DNA of 64,000 nucleotides, from the NCBI GenBank assembly GCA_963969595.1, contig OZ018416.1:8758065-8822064 (forward strand). Reading direction: 5' to 3'. Below are positions 1 to 11,159 of this stretch, piece by piece (within the stretch, counting starts at the first letter, position 1; every line of letters starts with the position of its first letter). The translations under genes and the position numbers were made by a program. The notes beneath the pieces were generated by a model. The model was not told the DNA's origin. It saw only the letters and a list, made by a program, of their open reading frames with translations, and searched no databases. Origin of the DNA: Neckera pumila. Taxonomy: Eukaryota; Streptophyta; Bryopsida; Hypnales; Neckeraceae.

Positions 1-64
1 TTGGAGTTTCCATTTTGGATTGGAGAAACATTGGCGACAGTAATTTTTACATGCATTTGAAAAT

Positions 65-75
65 TAGATTTCTAT
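65..75. repeat. Target-site duplication, left copy (LINE)
   Basis: The 11 bases TAGATTTCTAT occur here and again at 1503-1513, immediately after an A-rich tail. They bracket the LINE remnant and fit a target-site duplication made by target-primed reverse transcription. Confidence 0.7.
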
Positions 76-76
76 C

Positions 77-217
77 GATCCAGGCCGCTGGGTCTGGGGC
101 GGTTCCACTCCCCTCCACTCTTACACTGCTAAGCTTGGTCGATCCTTGCTAACCTCTCGGGCGGAGTTGAAGAAACCAATCCATGTAAAATGGCATGCAC
201 TACAAGAGAATGCAGCG
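77..217 (+). pseudogene. LINE ORF2 fragment upstream of the zf-RVT region
   Basis: An open frame starting at 77 (GAT) reads through WVWGGSTPLHSYTAKLG, SLLTSRAELKKPIHVKW and HALQE before entering the TTTGCAATGG repeat block. This Leu/Lys-rich stretch normally sits just before the zf-RVT domain of plant LINE ORF2 proteins. It is out of frame with the downstream part (504-1250), so the insertion and later indels have broken the reading frame. Confidence 0.6.
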
Positions 218-503
218 TTTGCAATACTTTTTGCAATGGTTTTGCAATGCCCACGAATTTTGTTTCAATGATTTTGCAATGGTTTAATATAAAGTATTGC
301 AATGTGTTTGCAATGGTTTAGAATTTGCAACAGTTTAGAAATGCAATAGCATGGATTCAATGCCCAATACTTTTATATTGAATTAATCACAACTTTGCAA
401 CGGTTTTGCAATGGTTTTGCAATGCATTATTTCTTTTTTGAGTTCCAAAGTAAGTTCCGTTACACATTGATTCATTGCAAAACCATTGCAAATGCGTTGC
501 TAG
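218..503. mobile_element. Small TIR element built of TTTGCAATGG-like units, nested in the LINE
   Basis: The block is made of degenerate repeats of TTTGCAATGG and related words. Its ends are inverted copies: 221-249 matches the reverse complement of 473-500 over about 28 bases, both carrying the core TTTGCAATGGTTTTGCAATG. It separates two parts of one LINE coding region, so it inserted after the LINE did. No coding capacity is seen, and I could not define a target duplication. It could also be a local expansion of a simple repeat, but the inverted ends favour a MITE. Confidence 0.6.
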
Positions 504-1250
504 TATGTTGCAGTCACTGTTTTCTGTTGTAGTAATGGCACTCTCGTGACAGGTTATCGTCCAAGATGGGGGGAAGTATGGAACAAGGCAAGGCCTCAAA
601 AAGATGCGAGATTCATATGGTCGCTGTTCCATTGCGCGATTGCGGTCCACTGTTGGAGGAGAATTGCGAATCCGAACATCCCCACCTTATGTCTCAGTTG
701 TCAAGCAGGAGTCGAGGAGACAATCCTCCATCGTTTTTTCCACTGTGAAAAAACACGTCACGCTAAAATTTTTGCTCTAACAGTGCTTTACACTGCCCTT
801 CACATCCCTCCTGCTTCAGGCACATGGCCATCACTTACATGGCAACAATGCATCCTTGGATCAAAACTTCCGCGTCGGCAAAACTTCCACGTCGTCGGCT
901 TCAGAAGGAAGAGTTCCACGATGTGGTCGCTTTCCAGGGGTTCAGTGATTTGGGTGGCTTGGTTGGATAAAAACGCCATTTGTTTCAACCACAACTCATG
1001 GCCTCCAGAGAAACTAGAACAAATGCTCTGGGAAGCATTCACTGACCATATGAGAGTGGCCTGGCTTAAGGCTACGAAGCTGTGCGCTTTGTACCCTGAC
1101 AAAGCTGGGACTTTTCTGAAGCGTTTTGACAACACCTGGTTGCAAACGAACTTTTTTGGCATAAGATCTCATCTCAATTTGAGGTGGGATCTGGTCTTGC
1201 CAAAGATGGGAGCCTGTTCTCCTAACAGGAGCTTGGCCTCGATGATCTGA
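504..1250 (+). pseudogene. LINE ORF2 C-terminus with zf-RVT domain
   Basis: The open frame from 504 to the stop at 1248-1250 encodes the C-terminal end of a LINE ORF2 protein. Near its start is RWGEVWNKARPQKDARFIWS, followed by the zinc-binding pattern CLSCQAG...HRFFHCEK that marks the zf-RVT domain. Further on, RGSVIWVAWLDKNAICFN and PPEKLEQMLWEAF form the conserved tail seen after zf-RVT in plant LINEs. The domain follows reverse transcriptase in full-length elements and is thought to help RNA or DNA binding. No methionine start is expected, because this is the tail of a much longer protein. The rest of the ORF is missing. Confidence 0.8.
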
Positions 1251-1513
1251 GTCTGCCTCCTTAGTGTCTCGGCATCCAGCTGCTGGGAGCTCTTCTCGTC
1301 GACGGCCTGTGACTCCTGGGAGTCTCCCGGTTCTGTTTTTGTTTGTTTGTTTTGAAAAAATGTTAAAATTTAAAAAGGTAATATTTGTTGTTTCGAAAAT
1401 CAAAATATTTCTCCACCGGGGACCTGTTCCCTTGGTTCGATGTACTTGTTCCCCTTTCAATGGAATTAGTCCGTTTGTTTCAAAAAAATAAAAAATAAAA
1501 AATAGATTTCTAT
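1251..1513 (+). other. LINE 3' UTR, A-rich tail and right target duplication
   Basis: After the ORF2 stop comes about 230 bases of GC-richer untranslated sequence, then an A-rich tail (about 1478-1502) of AAAAAATA-type units. The right copy of TAGATTTCTAT is at 1503-1513. This is the usual end of a LINE insertion. Confidence 0.6.
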
Positions 1514-3462
1514 TGGAAAATCAGTTTTTTATTGATACTCTTTCGATATTCATTTGTAATTCTCCTTAGAATATAAGGAAATTTCCTGAAACATTGGTTA
1601 GCAATTTGGAAATTTTATTTTGCAACCACAGGGGCTGTTTTTTCTAATATTCTATTGACTTAGTGAAAAAAGTATACACCATAATGTTCAACACTATGAT
1701 ATAATTGTAGAAAGATTTTCAAAATTTTAAGCAGCAATTGCATTGGATATGAATTGTTTCACTTTTGTATTAAATTCATGATAAATTCACATCTTTTCCA
1801 AAATAATGTAAAATTCTTACAGCTAATATATGACTTTGGAGGTTTATATTGACCAATAGCTCGCATTGAACTCCGTATTTGTCAATATACCCCCACCCAC
1901 CCCCAAAGATCAAAATCTACAAATGCAAAGTGAATCCTTTCAGCTCTTATAATTTTTTATATCCAAATTCCAATCCAAATTTCTATGGTCTATGTTTCAG
2001 ATATTAATTCGATCAAAAAGTTTTCCATTGTTCCTGTCAAGTAAATTTCCAACTTGCTTAGTTGAAATTACCCTAAATTTTCTTCTAAATGTGAACCCCA
2101 TAATGGCAAATAAATCCTTCCAACTCTCATATTTCTTCTTTTCAAATTCCAAATTCTTTTTGCCTTCATTTCAAAAATTAATTGGATCCCAAAAGTCCTC
2201 ATCGGTTCCACAAAATCTTTTGAAGTCACAAATTGAAAAGACACTATGGGCTTTAATTTTAAGTTTTTTGACTTGTATATCAATTTTATATAAAATTGAA
2301 TTGAAATTATTTGTGGTAGTTGTCGACTTTGAATTATTTTTTTTACTTTTCAAAAAAAATATATATATATATTTTAACAATCCCAAATTTATATCTACTT
2401 TTGCCAATTTGGGGGGAGGTTAGTATTATTTGCGATCCAAAAATGAAAATTTGAAGGTTGAAATTGGGATACAACAAATTCTACTAAAGTTATACAAGTC
2501 CAAGAAGAAATTTCTAGTAATATTAAACTTTCCACCTTCTGCATGTGCTGAAAGTGCACTACCTTTGCGTAAGTGCAAAGAACACAATTTTTTGCTCCCA
2601 AAGATGCAAGTGGTTGACAAGAAACACCTTTAAGTTAGAATAAATGAACAATTTTTATTTCATTTTTTTTAAATCTTTTTACTACTTTCTAAAAATAAAA
2701 CATTAAAGTATCCATTTTCTTGGCATTTTCCATTTCTTGGCTTTGTTGCATTATTTAGCATTGTTTGAGCTTTTCTAGTAAATAATATGAAGGTTTGATT
2801 AGGATTTAGGACTTCATAGATTTAGAATTATATATATTTACAGATTCAAAGATTTTAGGCTTCACAAATTTAAATAGGTTTGAAATAAATTATAGGTTTA
2901 GATTATTTATTGAATGAAAATTCTTCTTTGCTATAGAAATATTCCGTAGATCTAGAATTCTTCAAATTCACCAAATTTTTATATGATTATAAAGATGCCA
3001 ATGCATAATGGTACATTTTACAATCTTTACATAGTCAAAATCCCTCAACTTATATAGAAAATTTCAAGATTGTTTTGTGGATTTTATTTTTTTTAATTAT
3101 CATTATAATTATACATTTGAAAATCTTTGATTGTGGTACACTATAGAATTCTTTACAAGAGACAATCCATTATGCATTATCCATTGTCCTAATTGAGCTG
3201 TGTAAATCAACAGGAATTTTCAATATAGATTTGTAGTATTGATTGCAATCTTGAACATCAAATTCTTTAGTAGTGTATAGATACTTTTTCTTATTGTAAA
3301 TTGGATTTAGAACTTGCATGATATATTAATTAATCAGAGACTTGTTTGCACCAAGAGAGACCTCAAGGTTGCTAGTAGGCAAGCTTGTGAGCATGAGTTC
3401 ACAAGATTTTGACGTTAGAGTACACCAAGACCTACAACCATAGGTTTATTTTTTCAATAATG
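1514..3462. other. AT-rich intergenic DNA, no gene seen
   Basis: About 1.9 kb of AT-rich sequence with T and A runs and a short TA run near 2360. The open frames are short, rich in Phe, Lys, Asn and Ile, and overlap on both strands, which is what random AT-rich DNA gives. I see no domain, RNA gene or clear repeat. Confidence 0.6.
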
Positions 3463-3580
3463 CTTAGGGTCTCTTCACACTATGGCCGTCCAAGTCGAGA
3501 GGCCGTGGGACTCTGCAATATGATTGGTGGAAACGATGGACTTTCGACTTGGATGGCCATAGTGTGAAGAGGCCCTTAGA
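3463..3580. repeat. 118-nt hairpin, miRNA-precursor-sized foldback
   Basis: The two arms (about 3463-3497 and 3546-3580) are inverted copies that match at all but a few of about 35 positions. The shared word is CTCTTCACACTATGGCC. The loop is about 48 nt. The GC-rich stem stands out from AT-rich surroundings. It could be a plant miRNA precursor, a small MITE or a remnant of an inverted duplication. No target duplication is obvious. Confidence 0.65.
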
Positions 3581-3651
3581 GTTTATAATAAAAGATGTTT
3601 GGTCTTTGAAGAGTTCTAAAACAGATTTTGGAAAAAAAAAATGTTGGTCAC

Positions 3652-3968
3652 TTAACCCCTAAAGTTCCATGACTGTTTTCACTAAAACCGCTCAAAAATC
3701 TGCCATTTTTTGATCAATACCAATTTTTTGGAAAAAAACTTTTTTTGACATATGTAACCATAGGAACTTGTAGTACACTGGTTTGAAAAGATGTGGAAAA
3801 AATTTTAGAAAATTTCCACCGTGTAGATTGCAAGATCTTAGCATTTGAATTGACAAAAACACTTTTTTTGACCCTCCAAAAAAACCGGGCAGCTACACTT
3901 CACAAGCCTATGAGCCTATGAGCCTATGAGCCTACAAAAAAGGCATTTATTTACAATAAAGCTAAATT
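3652..3968. mobile_element. TTAA/CCCC TIR family, truncated copy
   Basis: This copy starts with TTAACCCCTAAAGTTCCATG and continues with the family's left-end sequence: a phrase around GCTCAAAAATCTGCC, then the conserved 'GATTGCAAGATCTTAGC' region. It stops at about 3968, where a second, full-length copy begins. It includes a short run of CCTATGAG units (3905-3935). Confidence 0.7.
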
Positions 3969-4908
3969 TTAACTCCTGAAGGACCACTATGTGTTTTTTT
4001 TGGCAACAAAGCAATTTTGGGCAAGCTAGTATAAATGAGAATATGCATATTTTAGGCCAATCTTATAACAAAAGGCGTGGATAAGTTATATCTTTCATAT
4101 GCACTAAATTTCATGATATTTGGAATATAAATAAAAAGTTGTGGCCTAGTATGTTATTTTTTTTTTGAAAATAGGCAGCTAAAGCAGATCTAAAAAAATC
4201 ATTGTATTCATAAACAAAAATTTGAAATTGTTTTTCTAGAGTTATACATACATAAAAAGCTATGAGGAATTTTGGTCAATGAGTCAAAAGTTATGCCATA
4301 AGTTATACTTGAGGATTTTTTGTTTGTGGGCAGTTATGAATTTTCTACTCTAAAATAAAATTTGAAGTCCTTCATTTAACTCAATTTTCAATATTTTTTG
4401 AAAAAAATAAATTCTTAGGATGTAGATTGTTTCTTACAACATTGCAACTATTGGGATTGGCATTTTTCAATTCAAAACTAAATTCTTCACAATTTTGTAT
4501 ATTGAATCATTCTCTATTTTTTTCTACTTACTATTTTTTTCCTTTATGTTGTACAACTCCAAATGATATGAGATTATTCAAGCATGTTGCCAACTTGTCT
4601 AGGAAAATGAATTCAAAGAAGCACCACGATTTTGGACATTTTTTCATAGAAAAGTAAGCTTGTGAAGTGTAGCCACCCTTTTTTTTGCATGGCCAAAAAA
4701 TGATTTCAGTGAATTTGAATGCTTATATCTTGCAATCCACAAAGTGGTAATTTTTGAAATTTTTACCACATATTTTGAAGTCAAAACACTACAAGATCCT
4801 ACAGTTATGTATCAAATTTTTTTTTTTTCAAAAATTGGGTACTTGTACTAAAAATGGCAGTTTTTGAGCGTTTTTAGTGAACATAGTCATGGAATTTTAG
4901 GGGGTCAA
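3969..4908. mobile_element. TTAA/CCCC TIR family, full-length copy (0.94 kb)
   Basis: The left end reads TTAACTCCTGAAGGACCACT and the right end reads CATGGAATTTTAGGGGGTCAA, slightly worn versions of the family ends. The interior follows the family consensus in the opposite orientation to the copy at 51.1 kb: a GGGCAG-rich middle, a 'TTTGAAGTCCTT' block and the 'TATCTTGCAATCCAC' block. No transposase is encoded, so this is a non-autonomous element. Confidence 0.75.
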
Positions 4909-5640
4909 TAATATCAAACAAGTGATTTATGGATGAAATAAGACCACTAAAATTTTTTGGAATGGATTTAAAAAGTGATAATTTTATTGTGGTAATTTTC
5001 CAATTCTTATATTTTGTTTAAAATCTATGAATTGGTATATTTCAATGATATTTACAAATCAAAGTTAGCCTGGACCGGAATTTTTTGCACTTTTATTTCT
5101 TACAATCTTCATAAAGTATAAATTACTTATAGTCATTTCAAAGTTAAATGCTATATTGTAAATTACTCTTGTTGATCTACTTCCAAAAAAAAACCCACCT
5201 CTCGAAATGTCTTTGATAATGACCAATGGAAGTTTAAAATAGTCCATCGACCCATTAAATTAGGTCGGTGCATCCCTTGGGGGTCAAAGTATAATGAGAC
5301 TTCCCACCACTTTTGTATCATTCACCTTCTCTAATATAACATCTTCTTTAGGATTCAATCCAAATCTAGAAAACAAATGTATTTGGTTTATAGCACATCT
5401 GCTTCTTTGTCTTCTAACTATTATATTCTATTGGACACTTGTACACCACGGAACAAAAAATCCTTTTATGCACACAAGGCATATATAAATTCTTGATTTG
5501 CGCTAATTTTGCTTCAAAATTTGGATATATGCAATAAAGTTTGTACTTATGTACACCCCTCTTTTACCCCAACTAATTTATCACCTCTATAAAAAATTTC
5601 AAGACAGTTCCCACTTCACACTTTGATCAAAAAGCTTACT
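4909..5640. other. AT-rich spacer between TIR elements
   Basis: About 730 bases without a recognisable gene. Short open frames on both strands show no domain. Confidence 0.5.
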
Positions 5641-6889
5641 TCATCCCCAAAAGACCAAGGCCTTTTTTTTGCCGAAAAACACTCGAAACTACCATTTCTA
5701 TAGCAAAGAGTAAGAAAAATTTGAAAATTGTTTTTTTTGCATATATAGCTGTAGGATCTTACATCTAACTAGTATAAGAATGTGTAGGAAAAAAATTCAA
5801 AATTTTTGTCCGCATAGATTGCAAGATATTTGCGTTTCTAGTGGAAAAATCTAGTTTTTCAGCACATTGCAGGACTAGATTATTCGACTTTGAATCTTCT
5901 TAACTTTAGATTTTTGCACTATAGAGTTTTGAGCTTTAAATCTTTATGGTGGAGAATTGAGTTGAGAGTCTAGGAAAATTAAAAAAATTAAAAATTAAAA
6001 ATTTGCATACTTCAAAAAGTTGTTAAGTAAAAACAAGTACAAGATAGAAGGAAAGTCTAAATTATTAATATCTCCAAAATGGAATTAGAATGCATTAATT
6101 TCATTGGTGAGATTGTTATAGCAAGCAAACTAGACCATGTGGAATTTTTTTTTGAGAAATTGTAAAAGTTGCATTCAAAAAGAAATCCTATCAGTTATTT
6201 TTTCACAAAAATGCTGAAATTGCCAAAAAAACAAGATTGTCTATAATTTCCTCATAACAAATTCCAGTGGAATTAGTCAAAGCTTTCTAGGTAGACAAAA
6301 ATATAATCTATGAGAAGAATTTTTTTTTAAATTCAAATTTTTGAATTTTTTTTTGCTGCCTCCTCTCCCCTCTTCCTTCCAAGTTTCAAGCTATTTGGGG
6401 TATAACTTTAGTTCCTAGGCAATGATTGAAAAAAAATTATATCTCTACAAAGCTAATTAAGTTTTCTATCTTCAAAAGAAATTCTATTTTCACTATAGAA
6501 TACTCTCCTTACTCAAGACTAAGCTCACCACTCGTCGTCAACCTCAACATTCAGATAGAACTTGGTCTAGGTTCACTATTTGGCTCCAAACTCCAGTTTT
6601 AGCGACTAGGGTTGGCTACTCAGTTAGTTGGAGTAAAGAGGGCCCTCCTCTCTAGTCTTTCATTTGATTCTTTGTTTTCTTTGTCTCGTTGCTCATCTTC
6701 TCTTCATATTTATAGCCTTAATTTGGTGTGGCGATTACTTTGGTTCTTTTAATACAATGGCTTCTATTTGTTATCAAAAAAATTCAAAAAATTCAAAAAA
6801 TCAAAAAATCAAGACAAAAATTTAGCCCGTTAGTAGTGCCTAAAATTCCCATTTGTCCCTCAAAGGGACAATGGTCCTTTAGAGGTTAA
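5641..6889. mobile_element. TTAA/CCCC TIR family, type-C copy carrying an insertion
   Basis: The left end TCATCCCCAAAAGACCAAGG and right end ATGGTCCTTTAGAGGTTAA are degenerate family termini. The internal phrases (GCCGAAAAACACTC, GTAGGATCTTACATC) match the copies at 54.6 and 60.0 kb. At 1249 bp it is about 320 bp longer than those, because a LINE-type 3' end (about 6495-6815) has inserted near its right end. Confidence 0.7.
6495..6815 (+). mobile_element. Probable LINE 3' end (or SINE) nested in a TIR element
   Basis: This block is GC-richer than its host element and ends with TTAATACAATGGC, then TTTGTTATC followed by AAAAAATTC repeats. Plant LINE 3' UTRs commonly end in this kind of sequence before an A-rich tail. 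It accounts for the extra length of the enclosing TIR copy. Its left boundary is approximate. A SINE is possible, but I did not find A and B boxes. Confidence 0.45.
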
Positions 6890-7100
6890 GAAATTATGAA
6901 ATATAATTTTATAAAAAACTTAAAAACTAATTTATAGTTTTGAATATGAAGTCTATATATATAACTGCAAAAATTCTAAAATGGTATGTGCGCATTGTGA
7001 CATAGCACTACTAGGGTGAACTTCATATTGTGTCTTTACCATAGGCATTATACAAATTTATCAAACACCTCATTGTAACAAAAAGCTTGCAAACTCCCTA

Positions 7101-7692
7101 TTAATCCCTAAAGGACCAAACACCATTTTTTTGGCAACATAGCAATTTTGGGCAGCTCAATACGAATGGAAATTTTAACTTTTTTCTTTGAAATTTTCAC
7201 ACAAGATGTGCCCAAGGAGTAGCTTCAAGGCCCAACAATTTTCATAACCTTTGACTTTATGGGTAAAAAGCTATTGCATGATATGTAATTTTCTGCTTTC
7301 GGCAGGTAGCCCGGGCAGCTCAAAAAAATTCTTTAAAAAACACTTTTTTGAAAAATTAAACTTTGAAATTGGTTTTATAGAGATATATATACTTGGAAAG
7401 CTTTGAATCAGTCCATTTGGATTAACGAGTCAAAAGTTATAAGGAGTGAGGGTAGTTATGGAATCTCTACTCTAAAATAAACTTTGAAGTCCTTTGTCTA
7501 ATTCAATTTTCAATATTTTTGAATAAAACAAAAAACATTGGGTGTATATTGTTTACTACAACATTACAACCGCTGGGATTGGCATTTTTCAATTCCATAA
7601 TTCTATTCTTGACAATTTAGTATTTTGAGTCATTCTCTACCTCTTCCTATTCACTATTTTTTTCCTATATGTTGTACAATTCTAAATGATAT
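7101..7692. mobile_element. TTAA/CCCC TIR family, type-B copy truncated on the right
   Basis: It begins TTAATCCCTAAAGGACCAAA and follows the copy at 22.7 kb closely (GCAATTTTGGGCAGCTC, CATGATATGTAATTT, GTTGTACAAT). It breaks off after AAATGATATG, about two thirds of the way through. A short-period repeat cluster starts there. Confidence 0.7.
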
Positions 7693-7870
7693 GGCCATGT
7701 CAACAAAGCTAGGGCACCCTAAGCTATGTTCTTGACCCAGCTTGTTCCTAGCTTGTTCCTAGCTTGTTCCTAGGGCAAGAACAAGCTATGAAAAATATAT
7801 GCACCCTAAGCTATGGCCATGTCAACAAAACTAGGGCAAGAACATTCTAGGAACATGCTAATAGAAACGT
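7690..7870. repeat. Short direct repeats at a broken TIR element
   Basis: The unit GGCCATGTCAACAAA(G/A)CTAG occurs twice (about 7691 and 7813), and CTTGTTCCTAG is repeated in tandem between them. The inverse word CAAGAACAAGC follows. The cluster sits exactly where the neighbouring TIR copy is truncated. Confidence 0.6.
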
Positions 7871-7973
7871 GGTAAATATTTGAAGAACTATCAGTTCCAG
7901 TTTCCAGACATATTATGGCTCCAAGCCTTGGAAATGGTAGCATAGTAGCACTGATGATGCTTCCCTTCACATT

Positions 7974-10758
7974 TCAAACGCTCTCCCACTTGTTTTGATG
8001 TTCAATTGTTGGTGCATTTGAGATCCTTTGAATATTCTTTCCCTTCCAAGTTGTTGGATATTGATTTGGGTTTGCAGGGCTTCTATGCTCAAACGTAGTA
8101 GGCTCAAAAACTCTCGACATGGTGAATAGACAACGTGGAGACATAGCCTCACGTGCTTGTAGACGAAAACCCGCATCTTGAAGAAGAAGCGTCTCTTGCC
8201 TTGTTAGATTTGTGCTTGTGAGGACTGGCCAAACTTCTGGAACTTCGGGCCAGTCTAAAACCCATGAGCATTGAGATTCCATCACACATCGTCCTATGTC
8301 ATCAGAACAAAACCAGAAGTCAAAGACAATCACCTTAGTGGAGTTATATTCTTTTTTATGCCCACGGTAGGTTGGAGTTGGAGTGCCGTTGGAGTTGGAA
8401 TGTCGATTTACAATGCAAGCTAGGCATTTTTTCTTAGTTTCATGCTGCTGGGTGTGGCACTTTGCAGCAGACTAGTGGAAGATTCTTGCAATGCATGTGC
8501 CATTGTGACACATCACAATCTGACTCCATTATTGAGGTGACATGAGGAACTTCTCTAACGTTGGCAGTGACTGAAGTTGGCTCTAATGCTGGAGAACAAG
8601 TAGATCTAGATATAATTTGAACTCGAGGTTGTGAAAAATTAACCTTATTTGGTCAATGTGAATTACCATCTGAGCCGATGGGAAGATCCATCTTCCTCTT
8701 CAAACTTCCAAACACCTCTTCTCTCTCCAAGTGTGGGACATGAGTGGCCATTTTATGAACCCCTTTCAATTGGTTTAGAGCCGCCATCAACTTCTTCGGA
8801 TCTCCACTTCGACGAGCAGCTCTTAATTTCAACTCTTGTTTTGAAGGCCCAGTCCCAGATGTTGATCCATTTAGATATGCTCGGTAATTTGTCATTTGCA
8901 TAAAGGCACAGATGCTATCATCACATGTAGCCGTGTACAAATCGTTTCTGCAATTTCCTAATTGTTGTAACCATTTGTTGTGAACTGTCTCAGACAGATT
9001 GCATGATGGCATATTTGCCTCTTCCTCAAGTGTCATTCCCTGTATGTGTCAATTCTAGTAGTTAGATCATGCATAATTCAAATTATAGAATTCAAAAATT
9101 ATGACAAACACAATTTGTGATAGGATAAGAAAGACTCACCTTTTGCCAAAAGCCACCCCACTGTCGATATCTAAAGTGCCAAAAAGCCAACCAAAGATCC
9201 AATGCTTGGATTCCATCTTCTGTAGCCGCTCCAGTTGATAACCACCATTCTCAAATTGCAAAGTACCTTGTCTCTGCTTCTTCCCTTGTCTTGGCATCCT
9301 TGTATTGCTTGCAAAGTTGTTCATGCTAGTGTTGCAAATCCGGCTTTATAAGTTTTTGAATATTCTTGTGGAGTGAACTGGTCTAGTGTAGTAGACATGT
9401 ACGTTCGCAATTCTCCATGGGTTTCTTGGGGTCGCCTAATCCAAATACAGTTCTTACAGCATTCTAGTTTGCCATCGTACTGTCTGCCATAAATCCCTTG
9501 AAATTGGATTCTCCACTCCATGTTTCTTCATGAGAGCAATCAACCATCTTCACATAATGCACTAAACCTCTGTATCCTCCGATTCCATGTCGCACACGGC
9601 AATCGTTTGAACCTTAGAGTACCCCAAGTCGTAGACATGACAAGCCATTGTTGTCCAATCCTTCACGCGCTTCACATGATCGAACATCAACCATGCATTC
9701 TCAAGATCACCACCTGGTTGCATCTGGCGGACCAAATCCACTCCACTCCCAGGCCCCACTGCGAGCATCTTAAGAAGATAAACCTTCTCCTTTCTTTGAC
9801 CTGAAAATACACTATTGTGTATATATTCAATGGTAGAGTCCCGCTTCAAATTCATAATTTGGTCAATGACCCCACCAATACCAATATTCCGGAATGAAGA
9901 AGTGATGTTCCTCACATTTGGAGAACTCAATATTTGAAACTTGTCCATGACCTTGTCAAGTGCTTTCCCCTCCAACATCACTTTAGTTCCAGGCCCTTTG
10001 TAAATCAAGTAGCTCTCAAGGAACTCCTTGCTAGTTGCCATAGCAATTGCTAAGTTTGTTGCTGTTGGAGTCTTTGATACCTCCGCCCCAATGAGTGTTG
10101 ATATTATGTCCAATGATTTGCAACAAGTACCAAGAGCAACCTCATGAAAATGTGTTTCTAGATGTATGCACCCTTGAGTTGTTCCATCCTTGCTCATAAC
10201 ATAGTAAATCCAAGCTTGACAAACATTTATACAAGCAGGAGGACGTTTGCATATCCTACAGAGGATGGTACTACCTACTGGAGGATTGCCACCAATTTTG
10301 AAAGAGTCCTTCGAACATCCAAACCACTTTGTTTTGTTTCTTGAAGATGACCTAGTCAAGAAGTCGCAATTCAAGTTTGTACATACTAATTGTCCAACGC
10401 AATGTGACTTCCTAAAAGTTAAGTTGTCTGAGTTATGGATGTTAGTGGTGAAAGTCCTACACCAGATGTTCCCATCATAACATTTGTCCATTGCATCAAG
10501 CATAGTACATGATGCTTTACTAGATGAAGCACTCGGTAGTGGTGGCAATTGGAAAACAACATTTCCACTGGAAAATGGCGGTAAACATTGCACAGAATAG
10601 AAAGGAATTTTGTCAAAGTTTAGGCTAGTAACGTCATTCCTAGCCCCTTGAATATCACCTAGGCGACGCACGCACTGAAGAAGACTAGGTGTATCTTGAA
10701 AGATAGGAAGAATTGAAGGAATTGTTGTCATTGCAAGCTTCCCAAAAGAATGTGTCAT
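7974..10758 (-). pseudogene. Decayed DDE transposase (MULE-like) with WRKY-GCM1/FLYWCH-like zinc finger
   Basis: The largest open piece (10758-9562, 398 residues) carries Cys120, Cys126, Cys131, Cys167, Cys170, Cys176 and Cys197, then H203-x-H205 in CIHLETHFHEV. This is the Cys-rich, H-x-H pattern of WRKY-GCM1/FLYWCH fingers that bind DNA in Mutator-like transposases. It ends in VYDLGYSKVQTIAVCDMES, which fits the first catalytic Asp. After a frameshift, the same strand reads FKGFMADSTMAN-stop-NAVR and ERTCLLH, resembling the second Asp and the C..H of MULE transposases. An intron (9139-9040, GT-AG) joins WQK to GMTLEEEANMPSCNLSETVH (9036-8653). A C-terminal piece lies at 8333-7974. Three stops (9466-9464, 9385-9383, 9253-9251) replace what look like Trp codons. 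Superfamily assignment is by motif only. No TIRs were found. Confidence 0.65.
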
Positions 10759-10789
10759 AGGCTTATGGTAGGAGAATCCTCGTCTGACC

Positions 10790-11151
10790 CACTAGAGAGT
10801 TCTATAATGGGCTCTAACCTCTCTTGTTTAATGGAGTGCAAAATGGGAGGTGTACATGTTCACCTGCCGAACTTGGACCCTCTGAATAAGTGGGGGTGCC
10901 ATATGACACATCTACTATAGAAGTAGTAGAATGATGACTTAGAATCTCCATGGATGTTGCCATGAGGGGAGGCAAGAGTCTAAAAGCTCTGAAACAACCT
11001 GGAGGGAGCGTCCAAAAGTGTCCATCTTCTCCTAGAAACTTCTGAAATAGGATGGATTCCTTCAACTGACCAGAATCTGAGAGCTAATCCCAATTCATTT
11101 GCAAGCAATACCAAAGGAACCTTGTAACCATCAGCTCTAATCGATGCCATT
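10790..11151 (-). pseudogene. Possible 5' part of the decayed transposase gene
   Basis: An open stretch begins with ATG at 11151 and reads MASIRADGYKVPLVLLANEL, continuing to a stop near 11038. A second frame runs 11065-10814. Both lie just upstream of the zinc-finger piece on the same strand. They may be its N-terminal exons with a frameshift. I do not recognise the sequence, so the link rests on position alone. Confidence 0.25.
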
Positions 11152-11159
11152 CTCCTCTA

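Larger units (their letters stand above)
76..1502 (+). mobile_element. 5'-truncated LINE (non-LTR retrotransposon), interrupted
   Basis: This is the 3' end of a LINE: the C-terminal part of ORF2, a short 3' UTR and an A-rich tail ending near 1502. An 11-bp duplication (65-75 and 1503-1513) flanks it. The coding part is split. Bases 77-217 encode a stretch containing WVWGGSTPLHSYTAKLG, and the reading resumes in another frame near 504, containing RWGEVWNKARP. Between the two lies a small TIR element (about 218-503). The 5' truncation and the tail are normal for LINE insertions. The reverse transcriptase and endonuclease domains are absent, so the copy cannot move itself. Confidence 0.8.
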
